Of a stretch of DNA of 64,000 nt, positions 38,683 through 54,691 are shown in pieces. Below the pieces are notes generated by a model. It worked only from the letters and a program-made list of their open reading frames with translations, made no database searches and was not told the DNA's origin. Made by a program: the position numbers and the translations under genes. The stretch spans positions 1,314,501 to 1,378,500 of the forward strand of contig NZ_CP115165.1 of the NCBI RefSeq assembly GCF_028622095.1, in the 5' to 3' direction. Origin of the DNA: Deinococcus aquaticus (GTDB lineage Bacteria > Deinococcota > Deinococci > Deinococcales > Deinococcaceae). How positions within the stretch are numbered: the first letter of the stretch is position 1; each line of letters opens with the position of its first letter.

Positions 38683-39941
38683 TCAGCGGCGGGCGGTGCT
38701 CAGGCGGCGCGGCAGGGCGTGCAGGTCGGCCACGCTGGCCACTGGCAGCAGCGCGTCCAGGAACGGCAGGGCCGCCATGATCGCCCGCTGCACCGGCTGG
38801 TAGCCCGGCAGGGCCGCCAGCGGCGAGAGCCACACCACCTGTCCCGCCTGGGCGCGCAGGTCCCGCAGCGCCCGGCTGACCAGCGCCGGCTCGCCGGTAT
38901 CCAGCCCGTCACTGAGGATCAGGACCAGCGTGTCGCGGTTCACGCGGGCGCGTTCCTCGCGCGCCAGCCGCAGCAGGTTCTCGCCGATGCGGGTGCCGCC
39001 GCCCCAGGCTTCCCCCAGGTCCGGCAGGGCCAGGGGCACGCCCGGGGCGGCCTGCCGCAGCGCGGGCGTCAGGCGGGTCAGGCCAGTACTGAAGGCGTAG
39101 ACCTCCACCCGCCGCGAGCGCAGATGCAGCGCCTGCGCGAACCGCAGTAGCAGCGTGGCGTCCGCACCCATCGAGCGGCTCCCGTCGATCACCAGCAGGA
39201 AGCGCGGCGCGCGGCGCGGGCGGCCCAGCCAGCGCAGCAGCGTGGCGTCCCCGGCAGTGCGGGCGGCGGCGCGCAGGGTGCGGCGGGCGTCCAGTTTCGG
39301 CCCCCGGTTGGGTTGCGGTTTCAGGCGGCGCGCTCGGCCCAGTTGCAGCGACCGCACCAGCGCCGACGCGGCCCGCAGCAGCTCCGGCAGGTCGTCGCCG
39401 CCCGCCTGCACGGCCTGTCCCGGCGCGGCGTTCGGGCTCAGGCGGGCGCGCAGGCTGGGCACGGCCGCGTCGTCCGGCGGGGCGGTGTCGTCGCCGTCCA
39501 GCGGCTGGCCCGGCGCCTGACTGTCCGGCGCGTCCTCGTCCGGGTCCGGCGCGTCGTCCGGGGCGGGCGCGCGGGTGGGTTTCGGCGCGGGTTGCTGGCC
39601 GGGCCGGGGTGGGGGCGGCTGTCCGGCCTCGGTCTGCTGCTCGGTGCCCGGCGCTTTCGTTTCCGGCAGCAGCGGCGGCAGTTTCGGCTGCGCCGCGCCC
39701 TCCACCCGGAAGAAGGCGTTGAATTCCAGGTCGAACAGCCGCGCCTGCTCGGGGCTGGCACTCAGGACCGCCCGCAGCGCCCCGCGCACCTCGCGCCGCT
39801 CCAGCACGTCCACCGCGCCCAGCGCCCGCAGCGCGTCGGCCGTCTCGCCCGGCCCGATCAGGAAGTCGTGCCGGTCCCGCAGCCGCGCCGTGAACGCCGA
39901 CACCTGCGACGCCAGGTCCGGCGGGATGACCCCCAACCCGC

Positions 39942-39945
<4 letters not shown>
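38683..39945 (-). CDS. VWA domain protein, CoxE-like
   Basis: 420 residues. An N-terminal CoxE-type helical part, an acidic/Pro-rich linker (about 105-165), then a von Willebrand A domain with MIDAS DGSRSMG (about 255) and LILSDGLDTGEPALVS. In Oligotropha, CoxD/CoxE act in building the Cu-Mo centre of CO dehydrogenase; here a chaperone role for a molybdo-hydroxylase is inferred. GTG start overlaps the moxR stop (GTGA at 39942-39945), so both are translated as one unit. Confidence 0.85.
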
Positions 39946-40855
<910 letters not shown>

Positions 40856-40859
<4 letters not shown>

Positions 40860-40927
40860 GCGGCCCTCATGTCGGTGGGGGGGGTGAGGCGCGCCGCGCC
40901 CGTCTTACAGCAATTCTTACAAGACAT
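40856..40927 (-). CDS. 23-codon Cys-rich micro-ORF coupled to moxR
   Basis: An ATG at 40927 with CAGGAGAG about 8 nt upstream opens a 23-codon peptide beginning MSCKNCCKTGAARL. Its TGA overlaps the moxR GTG as GTGA. moxR has no separate ribosome site, so initiation there may depend on this frame. Three cysteines in the first seven residues (C3, C6, C7) suggest metal or redox binding, an inference. It is too short to match any family; its intact ribosome site and overlap support translation. Confidence 0.6.
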
Positions 40928-41035
40928 GTTTCTCTCTCCTGGCGCGGCTCCAGCCGGTTCGGGCCGCGATCTTAATGTTCGGGTGTGGCGGGGCCGGTGA
41001 CGGGACGGTGAGAGTCCGGAGCGTACCGTTCCAGC

Positions 41036-41374
41036 ATGACGTTTCCCCTGATGCTCTGCGCGATGATCGCCCTGTTCTCCGGCCTGCACTTCGGGCGCCG
41101 CTTCGCGCAGGCGCACCGGGACGGCGGGAACATCCTCCTGCCCGCCCTGGCGCACGGCGTGATCGCCGCGCCGCTCATGGTCCTGACCGTCCTGATGGAC
41201 CCCACCGAGGCCGGCCTGCTGTGGATGGCCGTCGCCCTGACCGCCCTGATGAGCCTCGCCCTGGGCGCCCTCCTGCCCGCCCCGGTCGCTGCAGGCCGAG
41301 CCGCCCGCCAGAACGTGGCCCTGGCCCCGCAGCGCGTGGCCGAAACGGCCGCCCGGTCCTCCAGCGCCGCCTGA
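41036..41374 (+). CDS. Small membrane protein of unknown function
   Basis: 112 residues, three hydrophobic stretches (MTFPLMLCAMIALFSGL, ILLPALAHGVIAAPLMVLTVLM, LLWMAVALTALMSLALGALLP), so a polytopic membrane protein. The C-terminal 30 residues are polar and Ala/Arg-rich. TACCGT lies 6 nt before the ATG, suggesting a leaderless message. It diverges from the moxR micro-ORF. A strong hairpin follows at 41425-41463. Confidence 0.6.
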   Translation: MTFPLMLCAMIALFSGLHFGRRFAQAHRDGGNILLPALAHGVIAAPLMVLTVLMDPTEAGLLWMAVALTALMSLALGALLPAPVAAGRAARQNVALAPQRVAETAARSSSAA

Positions 41375-41424
41375 ACCCGGCCCGCCGACCCGAACGAACA
41401 CAACCCAGCTGGAAACGTCATCAG

Positions 41425-41463
41425 GCCGCGCCGCCCCCTCCGACAGGAGCCGGGCGGCGCGGC
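41425..41463 (+). terminator. Hairpin, probable terminator
   Basis: GCCGCGCCGCCC (41425-41436) pairs perfectly with GGGCGGCGCGGC (41452-41463), a 12-bp GC stem. There is no U-run, so its efficiency is uncertain. Confidence 0.55.
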
Positions 41464-41626
41464 TGCGTGAGGGCCCGTGCCGTGCGGGCGCAGGCCTGGC
41501 AGGCGCGGGCCGTTCAGGTGAAGGGAACGGCACCCCCCGGCGGATGAAAGTCACGCGCGGCTGCGGCAGACTGGGAGTATTCACGGGCCGACGCCCACCC
41601 CCACCCGCCGCACTCCCGGAGGCCCC

Positions 41627-42304
41627 ATGAGCCGCAGCAAGACTGGCCGCACCCTGAACACCCTGATCCGCCTGGGCCGCGCCCTGACCGACACCGACCC
41701 CACCGACACCCGCGATCCCGTGCAGGCTGCCAGCAGCGTGCTGCGCGGCCCGGTCGACAGCGCCGCCGAACGCCTGCGCGCCGCCGGAACCGAGGCCCGC
41801 ACCCGCCTGGGTGAACGCGCCGACGCCCGCCTGGAACGCCTGATCACCGAACGCCGCGCCGGGCAGGACACCCGCCCCGACCCGGAAGCGCTGGCCGTGC
41901 TGGCCCGCCGCCGCGCGGAACGCGAGGCCCGCGTGGCCCGCATCCGCGCCCGCGAGACGCTGCTGGCCCTGGCCCAGACGCCCGCGCAGCGGCAGGTGCT
42001 GAGCGCTGTGGTCGACGCGACCCCCTGGGCGGGCGGCGCGCCGGACACCGAACTGCGCTATACCGCGCTCCTCGACCGCCTCGCGCCGCGCGGGGACGCC
42101 GCGACCGAGATGGGCGTGCACCGCGCCCTGTGGACCCTGGCCGAACGCCGCGTGCTGAGCGTCTCGCCGCACGGCCTGATCCGCGCCGAACCGCTGCGCG
42201 CGCCACTGGCCCTGCCCAGCAGTGAACGGGCCATCAGCGAACGGGACAGCGGCGAGCCGGACAGCAGCGAGCCGGACAGCAGCGAGCCGGACAGCATTGA
42301 CTGA
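41627..42304 (+). CDS. Hypothetical Arg-rich helical protein
   Basis: 225 residues, strongly charged and likely helical in the middle (AAERLRAAGTEARTRLGERADARLERLITERRAGQ and ALAVLARRRAEREARVARIRARE). The last third (WTLAERRVLSVSPHGLIRAEP) reads like a small helix-turn-helix-type domain but is not assignable. The tail carries a 15-nt tandem repeat giving SSEPDSSEPDS. GGAGG lies 8 nt before the ATG. No membrane segment. Function is unknown. Confidence 0.55.
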   Translation: MSRSKTGRTLNTLIRLGRALTDTDPTDTRDPVQAASSVLRGPVDSAAERLRAAGTEARTRLGERADARLERLITERRAGQDTRPDPEALAVLARRRAEREARVARIRARETLLALAQTPAQRQVLSAVVDATPWAGGAPDTELRYTALLDRLAPRGDAATEMGVHRALWTLAERRVLSVSPHGLIRAEPLRAPLALPSSERAISERDSGEPDSSEPDSSEPDSID

Positions 42305-42376
42305 GCCGGGCCGCTGCTGACGGGCCGCAGCAGACCAGCCCGGAACCGTGCCCACCCGACCAGGGCAGACCGGAAC

Positions 42377-42418
42377 AGGGCAACCCGGCCCCCCACGTGG
42401 GGTGAACCGGGCTGCCCT
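42377..42418. terminator. Bidirectional hairpin terminator
   Basis: AGGGCAACCCGG (42377-42388) pairs with CCGGGCTGCCCT (42407-42418), with an inner CCCCACGTGGGG palindrome. It lies between convergent genes and probably ends transcription in both directions. Confidence 0.65.
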
Positions 42419-42439
42419 GCACGGCCGCAACCTTGTCAC

Positions 42440-42904
<465 letters not shown>

Positions 42905-42955
42905 AGCGGACCTCCTGCGGCGCGCGGGCCACGGTGAATTGACAGAACAGCTCTC

Positions 42956-42961
42956 ATTGTA
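42956..42961 (-). promoter_or_regulatory. Candidate -10 box of coxG
   Basis: TACAAT on the minus strand, about 50 nt before the coxG ATG, close to the canonical TATAAT. No -35 element is assigned with confidence. Confidence 0.5.
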
Positions 42962-43063
42962 AAGCGGCGGGGGTTGAAGAAAGATTGGCGGCCCCTACCA
43001 TCTGCCGCTGGCCTGCTGCCCCGTCAGGCCGGTTGCGGGTCCGGCCGGCACTACCATGCGGGT

Positions 43064-43726
43064 ATGACCGTACCTTCTCACGCGCCACAGGCTCACGGTC
43101 CCGTCGCGGGCGTGCTGCTGGCAGCCGGGCTGGGCACCCGCATGGGCGGCCCCAAGCAACTGGCCCCGCTGGCCGGGCGGCCCCTGGTGCGGCACGCCGC
43201 GCAGGCCCTGGCGGACGCCGGGCACGACACGCTGCTGTGCGCCGTGCCGCCCGGCGAGGTGGGCGACGGTATCCGCGAGGCCCTGCGGGGCCTACCCTTC
43301 GCCTTCGTGGTGAACCCGGACCCGGCGCGCGGCCTGGGCAGTTCTTTCCGCGCCGCCGTGGGGGCCCTGCCCGCCGGGCTGGCCGCCGTGAACTTCGCGC
43401 TGGCCGATATGCCCCTCCTGACGCCCGCCGTGCACGCCGCGCTGATCCGCGCCTACCGTGAGACCGGCGCGCCCGTCGTGCTGGCCGAGTACGCGGGCCC
43501 GGACGCGGGCCCTGGCGTGGCCCCGGTGCGTGCGCCCCCGCACCTGTTCCGCGCGGACCTGCTGGCGGCCGTGCGGGACGCCCCGGACGCCGATCACGGC
43601 CCCAGGCACCTGATCCGCGAGCACGCCGCGCAGGCCGTCACGCTGACCTTCCCGGCCGCGCTGCTGCTGGACGTGGATACCCCCGAGGCGCTGGCGCAGG
43701 CCGAAGAGTGGCTGAAGGGAACGTAG
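43064..43726 (+). CDS. MobA/MocA-like NTP transferase
   Basis: 220 residues. VAGVLLAAGLGTRMGGPKQLAPLAGRPLVRHAAQALADAG carries the GAAG-x-G-x-R-MG nucleotide-binding loop and Lys, and ALADMPLLTPAVHAALI the metal-binding Asp. These are features of the molybdenum cofactor cytidylyl/guanylyltransferases MocA/MobA. The GPKQL motif and neighbours (CoxG, CoxD, CoxE) suggest MocA making MCD for a xanthine-oxidase-family enzyme. TACCAT lies 6 nt before the ATG (leaderless). Confidence 0.85.
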   Translation: MTVPSHAPQAHGPVAGVLLAAGLGTRMGGPKQLAPLAGRPLVRHAAQALADAGHDTLLCAVPPGEVGDGIREALRGLPFAFVVNPDPARGLGSSFRAAVGALPAGLAAVNFALADMPLLTPAVHAALIRAYRETGAPVVLAEYAGPDAGPGVAPVRAPPHLFRADLLAAVRDAPDADHGPRHLIREHAAQAVTLTFPAALLLDVDTPEALAQAEEWLKGT

Positions 43727-43752
43727 GCAGTGAAGTGGGGGAGGTGGGGTGC

Positions 43753-43774
43753 GGGGCTGTGTCCCCACAGCCCC
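43753..43774. terminator. Bidirectional hairpin terminator
   Basis: GGGGCTGTG (43753-43761) and CACAGCCCC (43766-43774) form a perfect 9-bp stem with a TCCC loop, between convergent genes. Confidence 0.6.
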
Positions 43775-43795
43775 CACCCGTACAGCCCCCACCCG

Positions 43796-44605
43796 TTACC
43801 TGGGCGGCGCGCCGGGCAGGTCGACCGGGGTGACGGGAATGGGTTCCCCGAACCGGGCGTACTTGCGGGCCCGCGCGGGTTCGCCGCGCCCGCAGAACAC
43901 CGTGATGGCGGGCAGGCCGTGCACGTTCACTTCGGCCACGGCGAGGCGGCCGGTATCGTACGCGCCCAGGTCGATGTACAGGTGGCGGCCCATGCGTGAC
44001 GGCGTGGGAACCGGTGTGTGCCCGTGCACGGAGTACATGACCCCGTCGGGCAGCGGGAACGGTCCCTCGAAGGGCCGCAGCCACAGCGCCGCCGACAGCG
44101 GGTTGGGGTGCTGCGGGTGCCGCACGGGCGGGGAGGCGTGCGCGATCATCACGCTGGGGTGCGCGGGCGCCTCGTCGTGGATGTCGCCGTCGGCGGTGAC
44201 GTACACGACGCGCCGCAGGACTTTCAGGTATGCCTCGAGCAGCGGCGGGAATTTTTCGAGGGTCAGGCCGCCCAGTTCCGTGCGGACGGTCTCTCCGCCG
44301 GCGCGCATCCACCACTGGTAGCCTTCCATGGCCTTGCGGTAATCCCCAAGGTCGTGGGTGCCCTCGTACTGCCGGTACCATTTCACGCCTTCCTGCATCA
44401 TGCGTTCGTGGTTGCCCATCAGCAGGGTGGCGCGCCCGGCGGCGTGCAGTTCCATCAGTTTCTCCACGACGGGCATGGAGCGCGGGCCGCGGTCGATGGC
44501 GTCGCCCAGCGACACGTAGTGCGCGTCCGGGAAGCGTTCGAGGGTGGCGCGTAGCAGGTCCGGGCGGCCGTGCAGGTCGGGAATGATCAGCACCTGCCGG
44601 CTCAC
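43796..44605 (-). CDS. Metallophosphoesterase (PrpA/ApaH-like)
   Basis: 269 residues of the calcineurin-like phosphoesterase fold. Motifs in order: PDLHGRPD, LGDAIDRGP, LMGNHERM, IAHAS and VHGHTPVP. Members are serine/threonine protein phosphatases or diadenosine tetraphosphatases; the substrate is not known. GTG start overlaps the stop of the upstream small gene (GTGA), so the two are coupled. It is cytoplasmic. Confidence 0.88.
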   Translation of the reverse strand: MSRQVLIIPDLHGRPDLLRATLERFPDAHYVSLGDAIDRGPRSMPVVEKLMELHAAGRATLLMGNHERMMQEGVKWYRQYEGTHDLGDYRKAMEGYQWWMRAGGETVRTELGGLTLEKFPPLLEAYLKVLRRVVYVTADGDIHDEAPAHPSVMIAHASPPVRHPQHPNPLSAALWLRPFEGPFPLPDGVMYSVHGHTPVPTPSRMGRHLYIDLGAYDTGRLAVAEVNVHGLPAITVFCGRGEPARARKYARFGEPIPVTPVDLPGAPPR

Positions 44606-44904
44606 GGGCGGTCCTCATTGCCGGGCCGGTCCCCGCTGTCGGGCCGGTCACTGTCGGGTTCGTCGCTGAAGTCCAGCAGCGTCTGCTTGCTGCGTTCGCG
44701 CAGCAGGGCCGCGCCGTTCGGGTCGGGCGTGAAGGTCACCTGCGCGCCGCTGACGCTCACGCGGTACGCTGCGCCGTCGGCCGCGCCTGGCAGCCACTCG
44801 GCCGGCAGTTGAAAGGTGCGGCCCCGCAGGTCCTCCACGTCCGCCAGTCCGGCGTCCTCGTCCAGTACGTCTATGACCAGCAGATTCTCGGGCTCGGCGT
44901 GCAT
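44602..44904 (-). CDS. Small acidic protein, DUF3006-like
   Basis: 100 residues. ENLLVIDVLDEDAGLADVEDLRGRTFQLPAEWLPGAADGAAYRVSVSG resembles the DUF3006 small beta domain. The C-terminus is an acidic, Pro/Asp-rich tail (FSDEPDSDRPDSGDRPGNEDRP). TAGACT lies 6 nt before the ATG, so the message is probably leaderless. It overlaps the phosphoesterase start by 4 nt. Function unknown. Confidence 0.7.
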   Translation of the reverse strand: MHAEPENLLVIDVLDEDAGLADVEDLRGRTFQLPAEWLPGAADGAAYRVSVSGAQVTFTPDPNGAALLRERSKQTLLDFSDEPDSDRPDSGDRPGNEDRP

Positions 44905-45013
44905 CCCGGCAGTCTAGCGCGCCGCTGTGAGAGCTGCGGGGCGGGGGAGCGGGCAGCGGGCTGCATCTTCCGGGGGACGTTCCGGGCCGTCAGTGGGCGC
45001 TAGGCTGGTGCGG

Positions 45014-45886
45014 ATGACCGTGACCCGACGTCTGTTCCTGCGCACCCTGGCCGGGGGGGGCGCGGCGGCGCTGGTGGCGGGCGGGGCGGGGGCGGCGCAG
45101 GCGTACCGCTTCGGCGTGACCCGCCACGCCCGCACGCTGCCGGGCCTGCGCGCGCCGCTGCGGGCCGTGTTCCTGACGGACCTGCACTACGGGCTGTTCA
45201 TCGGGGCCGGGAGCGTGGCGGCCTGGGTGGACGCCACGAACGACCTGCGGCCCGATCTGGTGCTGCTGGGCGGCGATCAGCTGGACGCCCGCATGGACGA
45301 CCTGCCGGGGCCGCTGCTGCGCGAACTGGGGCGCCTGCGCGCACCCCTGGGCGTGCTGGGCGTGTGGGGCAACCACGATTACGGCAGTTTCGGACGGTAC
45401 GGCGGGCGGCAGTACGGCGCGCCCCGAGCGGACTGGGCCGCCAAACGCGCGGAACTGACGGCGGCGTTCTCGGGGGCGGGCGTGACGATCCTGCGGGACG
45501 AGGGCCGCGCGGTGCGGGGCGACCTGTGGGTGGGCGGCACGGACGACCTGTGGTTCGGCAAGCTGGACGTGACGGCGGCCCTGGCGGGCGCGCAGGAGCG
45601 GGCGACGCTGCTGGTCACTCACAACCCGGACCTGCTGCCCGACCTGCCGCGCCCGGTGGGACTGGTGCTGTGCGGGCACACGCACGGCGGGCAGGTGCGC
45701 CTTCCGTTGATTGGGGCGCCAGTGGTGCCCAGCGCGTTCGGGCAGCGGTACGCGATGGGATGGGTACAGGGGCAGCACGCCACGCCCGCGTATGTCAGCC
45801 GGGGCCTGGGCCTGAGCGGCCTGCCGGTGCGGAACCTGTGCGAACCGGAAATCACGCTCCTGCAGCTGAGCCCGGCTGCCGGCTGA
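45014..45886 (+). CDS. Tat-exported metallophosphoesterase
   Basis: 290 residues. A twin-arginine signal ([16 protein letters not shown], then [13 protein letters not shown]) directs folded export. Calcineurin-like motifs follow: [39 protein letters not shown] and [12 protein letters not shown]. It resembles YkuE/LpxH-type hydrolases, but the substrate is not known. TAGGCT lies 7 nt before the ATG (leaderless). An upstream extension of the frame is not supported. It diverges from the DUF3006-like gene. Confidence 0.88.
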   Translation: MTVTRRLFLRTLAGGGAAALVAGGAGAAQAYRFGVTRHARTLPGLRAPLRAVFLTDLHYGLFIGAGSVAAWVDATNDLRPDLVLLGGDQLDARMDDLPGPLLRELGRLRAPLGVLGVWGNHDYGSFGRYGGRQYGAPRADWAAKRAELTAAFSGAGVTILRDEGRAVRGDLWVGGTDDLWFGKLDVTAALAGAQERATLLVTHNPDLLPDLPRPVGLVLCGHTHGGQVRLPLIGAPVVPSAFGQRYAMGWVQGQHATPAYVSRGLGLSGLPVRNLCEPEITLLQLSPAAG

Positions 45887-46207
45887 CCCGGCGTCAGGTG
45901 GGGTGTGCCCCCCGCCGGGTGAAGGGAATGGTGTAGGCGGGGTCTGATGGGGGCGTGCATGGAAGCACTTCATTCCTTGCGTCGCCTCGGGCGCTCTGGG
46001 CCGGCTTAATTGCGTAAAAACGCCAGCTTAATTAATTTTATTGCCACAGCGGGGGCTAGATGGGCGGGCTGCCGGAGAAATAGTGCGCAGAAGATTGGAC
46101 CCGTTATAAACAACGGCCCTGCATAGACATGCATCTCTCTGTATGGTGGATTCTAGCAGCCTGCACCCTGCGGGCGAGCGAGTCACGTGCGAGATGGGAG
46201 CGTCAAC
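45887..46207. other. Upstream region of gltB
   Basis: 321 bp. It contains an AT-rich piece with a candidate promoter: -35 TTGCGT (46010-46015), 17-bp spacer, -10 TAATTT (46033-46038). A 5-bp inverted repeat CCGTT/AACGG lies at 46101-46116. A GATGGGAG ribosome site precedes the gltB ATG. No gene is supported. Confidence 0.4.
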
Positions 46208-51070
<4,863 letters not shown>

Positions 51071-51074
51071 CACT

Positions 51075-51103
51075 CCGCTCCGTTCAGTGTCGTGCTGAAC
51101 GGA
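51075..51103 (+). other. Intercistronic hairpin between gltB and gltD
   Basis: GCTCCGTTCAG and CTGAACGGAGC form a perfect 11-bp stem around TGTCGTG, 5 nt after the gltB stop. There is no U-run; it may moderate gltD expression or stabilise gltB mRNA. Confidence 0.5.
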
Positions 51104-51258
51104 GCCGAGCGGATGCGAGTACGAGTCTGGACGGGACTCAGGAGATGAAACAGCATGGCAGCGCCCTTCTGACATGGTGTGGAATCGGATGAGTTCCGTC
51201 GAAGCCCCCTTCCGCGCCCCGCCCACGCGGGCCGGGCGCGTCCCCCACCGGAGCACGC

Positions 51259-52722
<1,464 letters not shown>

Positions 52723-52733
52723 ATCCCGCACAG

Positions 52734-52774
52734 GAAGGCCGCGCCGCCCCAGACAGGGGAGAGGCGCGGCCTTC
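52734..52774 (+). terminator. Terminator after gltD
   Basis: GAAGGCCGCGCC (52734-52745) pairs with GGCGCGGCCTTC (52763-52774), followed by TGCCTG. A GC-rich 12-bp stem; symmetric enough to serve the opposing gene too. Confidence 0.7.
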
Positions 52775-52785
52775 TGCCTGACCGT

Positions 52786-53244
52786 TCAGGCTGGTCGGTG
52801 GAGGTTGACCTTGCCGCTGCTGAATTCGGCGGGGGCGCTGCTGTGTTCGTGGAGGATCAGCCAGCCGCTCCCCTCGGGGATCAGGGTGAGGGTGATGCGG
52901 TTGTTCATGGCGCGCAGGCGTTCGCCAGTGGCGCTGAGGCCCGTGTAGGTGGCGAAGGCGTGCACGAGGGCCAGTTCCGGCGTGGGGGTGCTGCGGATGT
53001 CGTCGAAGGTGACCTGCACCCGCTCGTCGCCCAGGCTGGCGAACCAGTCTTCGATCATGCCGCGCCATGCGTTCAGGCCGTCGTACTGCCAGTGTTGCCA
53101 CAGGTCGTACACAGTGACGTGGGGGTGGTACAGGGCGAGCAGGGCCTCGGTGTCCCTGGCGCGGACGGCGGCGGCGTAGGCGCTGAGGATGTGTGTGGGG
53201 TCACCGGGCGTCGGGGTGCTGTCAGTTGGGGCGCTGAGGGTCAT
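52786..53244 (-). CDS. SnoaL/NTF2-like protein (DUF4440 type)
   Basis: 152 residues. ILSAYAAAVRARDTEALLALYHPHVTVYDLW and RGMIEDWFASLGDERVQVTFDDI, with later beta strands (HAFATYTGLSATGERL, RITLTLIPEGSGWLILHEHSS), are typical of NTF2-like cone folds with ketosteroid-isomerase or SnoaL relatives. Function cannot be named. TACTGT lies 7 nt before the ATG with TTGACG further upstream at suboptimal spacing. It converges with gltD. Confidence 0.75.
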   Translation of the reverse strand: MTLSAPTDSTPTPGDPTHILSAYAAAVRARDTEALLALYHPHVTVYDLWQHWQYDGLNAWRGMIEDWFASLGDERVQVTFDDIRSTPTPELALVHAFATYTGLSATGERLRAMNNRITLTLIPEGSGWLILHEHSSAPAEFSSGKVNLHRPA

Positions 53245-53327
53245 GGATCACAGTACTCTGCTGGTACGTCAAAAGGCAATAAGCTCTAAATCTATCTGTG
53301 CTGGGCATAATAAGCAGGCAGGCGAAT

Positions 53328-53356
53328 GGGGAGCGGGCGCCACGGCCACGCTCCCC
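53328..53356 (-). terminator. Hairpin downstream of glyA
   Basis: On the minus strand GGGGAGCG and CGCTCCCC form an 8-bp stem about 16 nt after the glyA stop. No U-run. Confidence 0.45.
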
Positions 53357-53371
53357 ACCCAGAGGCTCTGT

Positions 53372-54598
53372 TCAGGGAATCTGGAAGCCGCCCGCGAAGG
53401 CGTGCACTTCTTCCTTCACGTCCTCGCCTTTCAGGGCGCGGTCGATCAGGTCGGCGATGGTCAGCATGTCGCTCTCGACCATGCCGCGCGTGGTGACGGC
53501 GGGCGTGCCGATGCGGATGCCGCCGCCGTGCAGGATCTTCTCGGTGTCGTACGGCAGGGTGCTCTTGCTGATCGTGATGTGGTTGGCGTCCAGCAGCCTG
53601 GTGGCCTTGGTGCCGTTCAGGCCCTGGGGGCGCAGGTCCAGCACCAGCAGGTGGTTGTCGGTCCCGCCGGACACCACGCGGTACCCCTTGTCCTGGAAGG
53701 CCTGGGCAAGTGCCTGCGCGTTGCGGATGATCTGCGCGGCGTACGCCTTGAAGTCATCGGTGAGCGCCTCGCCGAACGCGACGGCCTTCGCGGCGATCAC
53801 GTGCTCCAGCGGCCCACCCTGGTAACCGGGGAACACGGCCCGGTCGATCTTGGCGCCCATCTCCGGGTCGTTACTCAGGATGATGCCGCCGCGCGGGCCG
53901 CGCAGGGTCTTGTGAGTGGTGCTGGCCACCACGTGCGCGTGCGGCAGCGCGTTCGGGTGCACGCCGCCCGCGATCAGGCCCGCGATGTGCGCCACGTCCG
54001 CGAACAGGATGGCGCCCACCTCGTCGGCAATTTCCCGGAACGCCGCGAAGTCGATGGTGCGGCTGTACGCGCTGGCGCCCGCGATGATCATCTTCGGCTG
54101 GTGCTCGTGCGCCAGCCGGCGCACTTCTTCCATGTCGATCAGTTCGGTTTCGGGGTTCACCTTGTAACTCACGATCCGGTAGCGCAGGCCCGAGAAGTTC
54201 ACGGGGTTCCCGTGCGTCAGGTGCCCGCCGTGGCTCAGGTCCATGCCCAGCACCGTGTCGCCCGGCTGGATCAGCGCGTTGTACACCGCGAGGTTCGCAC
54301 TTGACCCACTGTGCGGCTGCACGTTCGCCCACGCCGCGCCGAACAGTTCCTTCAGGCGGTCGATGGCCAGCTGCTCGATGCGGTCCACGACCTCGCACCC
54401 GCCGTACCAGCGCTTGCCGGGGTACCCTTCGGCGTACTTGTTGGTCACGATGCTGCCCTGCGCCTCACGCACCGCCGCCGACGTGAAGTTCTCGGAAGCG
54501 ATCAACTCCAGGCCGCGCTGCTGACGCTCGGCCTCCTGGGTGATCAGGTCGAAGAGTGCCGTGTCACGGGCGGCAGATTTCTCGGCGGTGGTCGTCAT
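53372..54598 (-). CDS. glyA: Serine hydroxymethyltransferase
   Basis: Interconverts serine and glycine with tetrahydrofolate, the main source of one-carbon units. 408 residues, near the typical size. [35 protein letters not shown] and the PLP Lys in [15 protein letters not shown] are diagnostic. [24 protein letters not shown] and [13 protein letters not shown] complete the family. I start at ATG 54598 because TACCGT precedes it by 6 nt on the minus strand; the 27-codon upstream extension lacks support. It is a single-gene unit. Confidence 0.96.
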   Translation of the reverse strand: MTTTAEKSAARDTALFDLITQEAERQQRGLELIASENFTSAAVREAQGSIVTNKYAEGYPGKRWYGGCEVVDRIEQLAIDRLKELFGAAWANVQPHSGSSANLAVYNALIQPGDTVLGMDLSHGGHLTHGNPVNFSGLRYRIVSYKVNPETELIDMEEVRRLAHEHQPKMIIAGASAYSRTIDFAAFREIADEVGAILFADVAHIAGLIAGGVHPNALPHAHVVASTTHKTLRGPRGGIILSNDPEMGAKIDRAVFPGYQGGPLEHVIAAKAVAFGEALTDDFKAYAAQIIRNAQALAQAFQDKGYRVVSGGTDNHLLVLDLRPQGLNGTKATRLLDANHITISKSTLPYDTEKILHGGGIRIGTPAVTTRGMVESDMLTIADLIDRALKGEDVKEEVHAFAGGFQIP

Positions 54599-54691
54599 GA
54601 CCCCACGGTAACACTGCCGCAGCGGGCCGGTGTCCCCCGTGTCTTTGCAGGTCAGACAACGCGAGGGCAGGTCAGCCAACGCCAGGGCAGG

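Noticed and set aside
42242..42298. The 15-nt tandem repeat near 42250 as a CRISPR or regulatory array
   Set aside because: It encodes the SEPDS tail of the hypothetical protein and has only three in-frame units without spacers.
51145..51192. A 15-codon frame between gltB and gltD as a leader peptide
   Set aside because: GGAG is too close to the ATG, there is no competing hairpin, and the frame does not overlap the gltD start.
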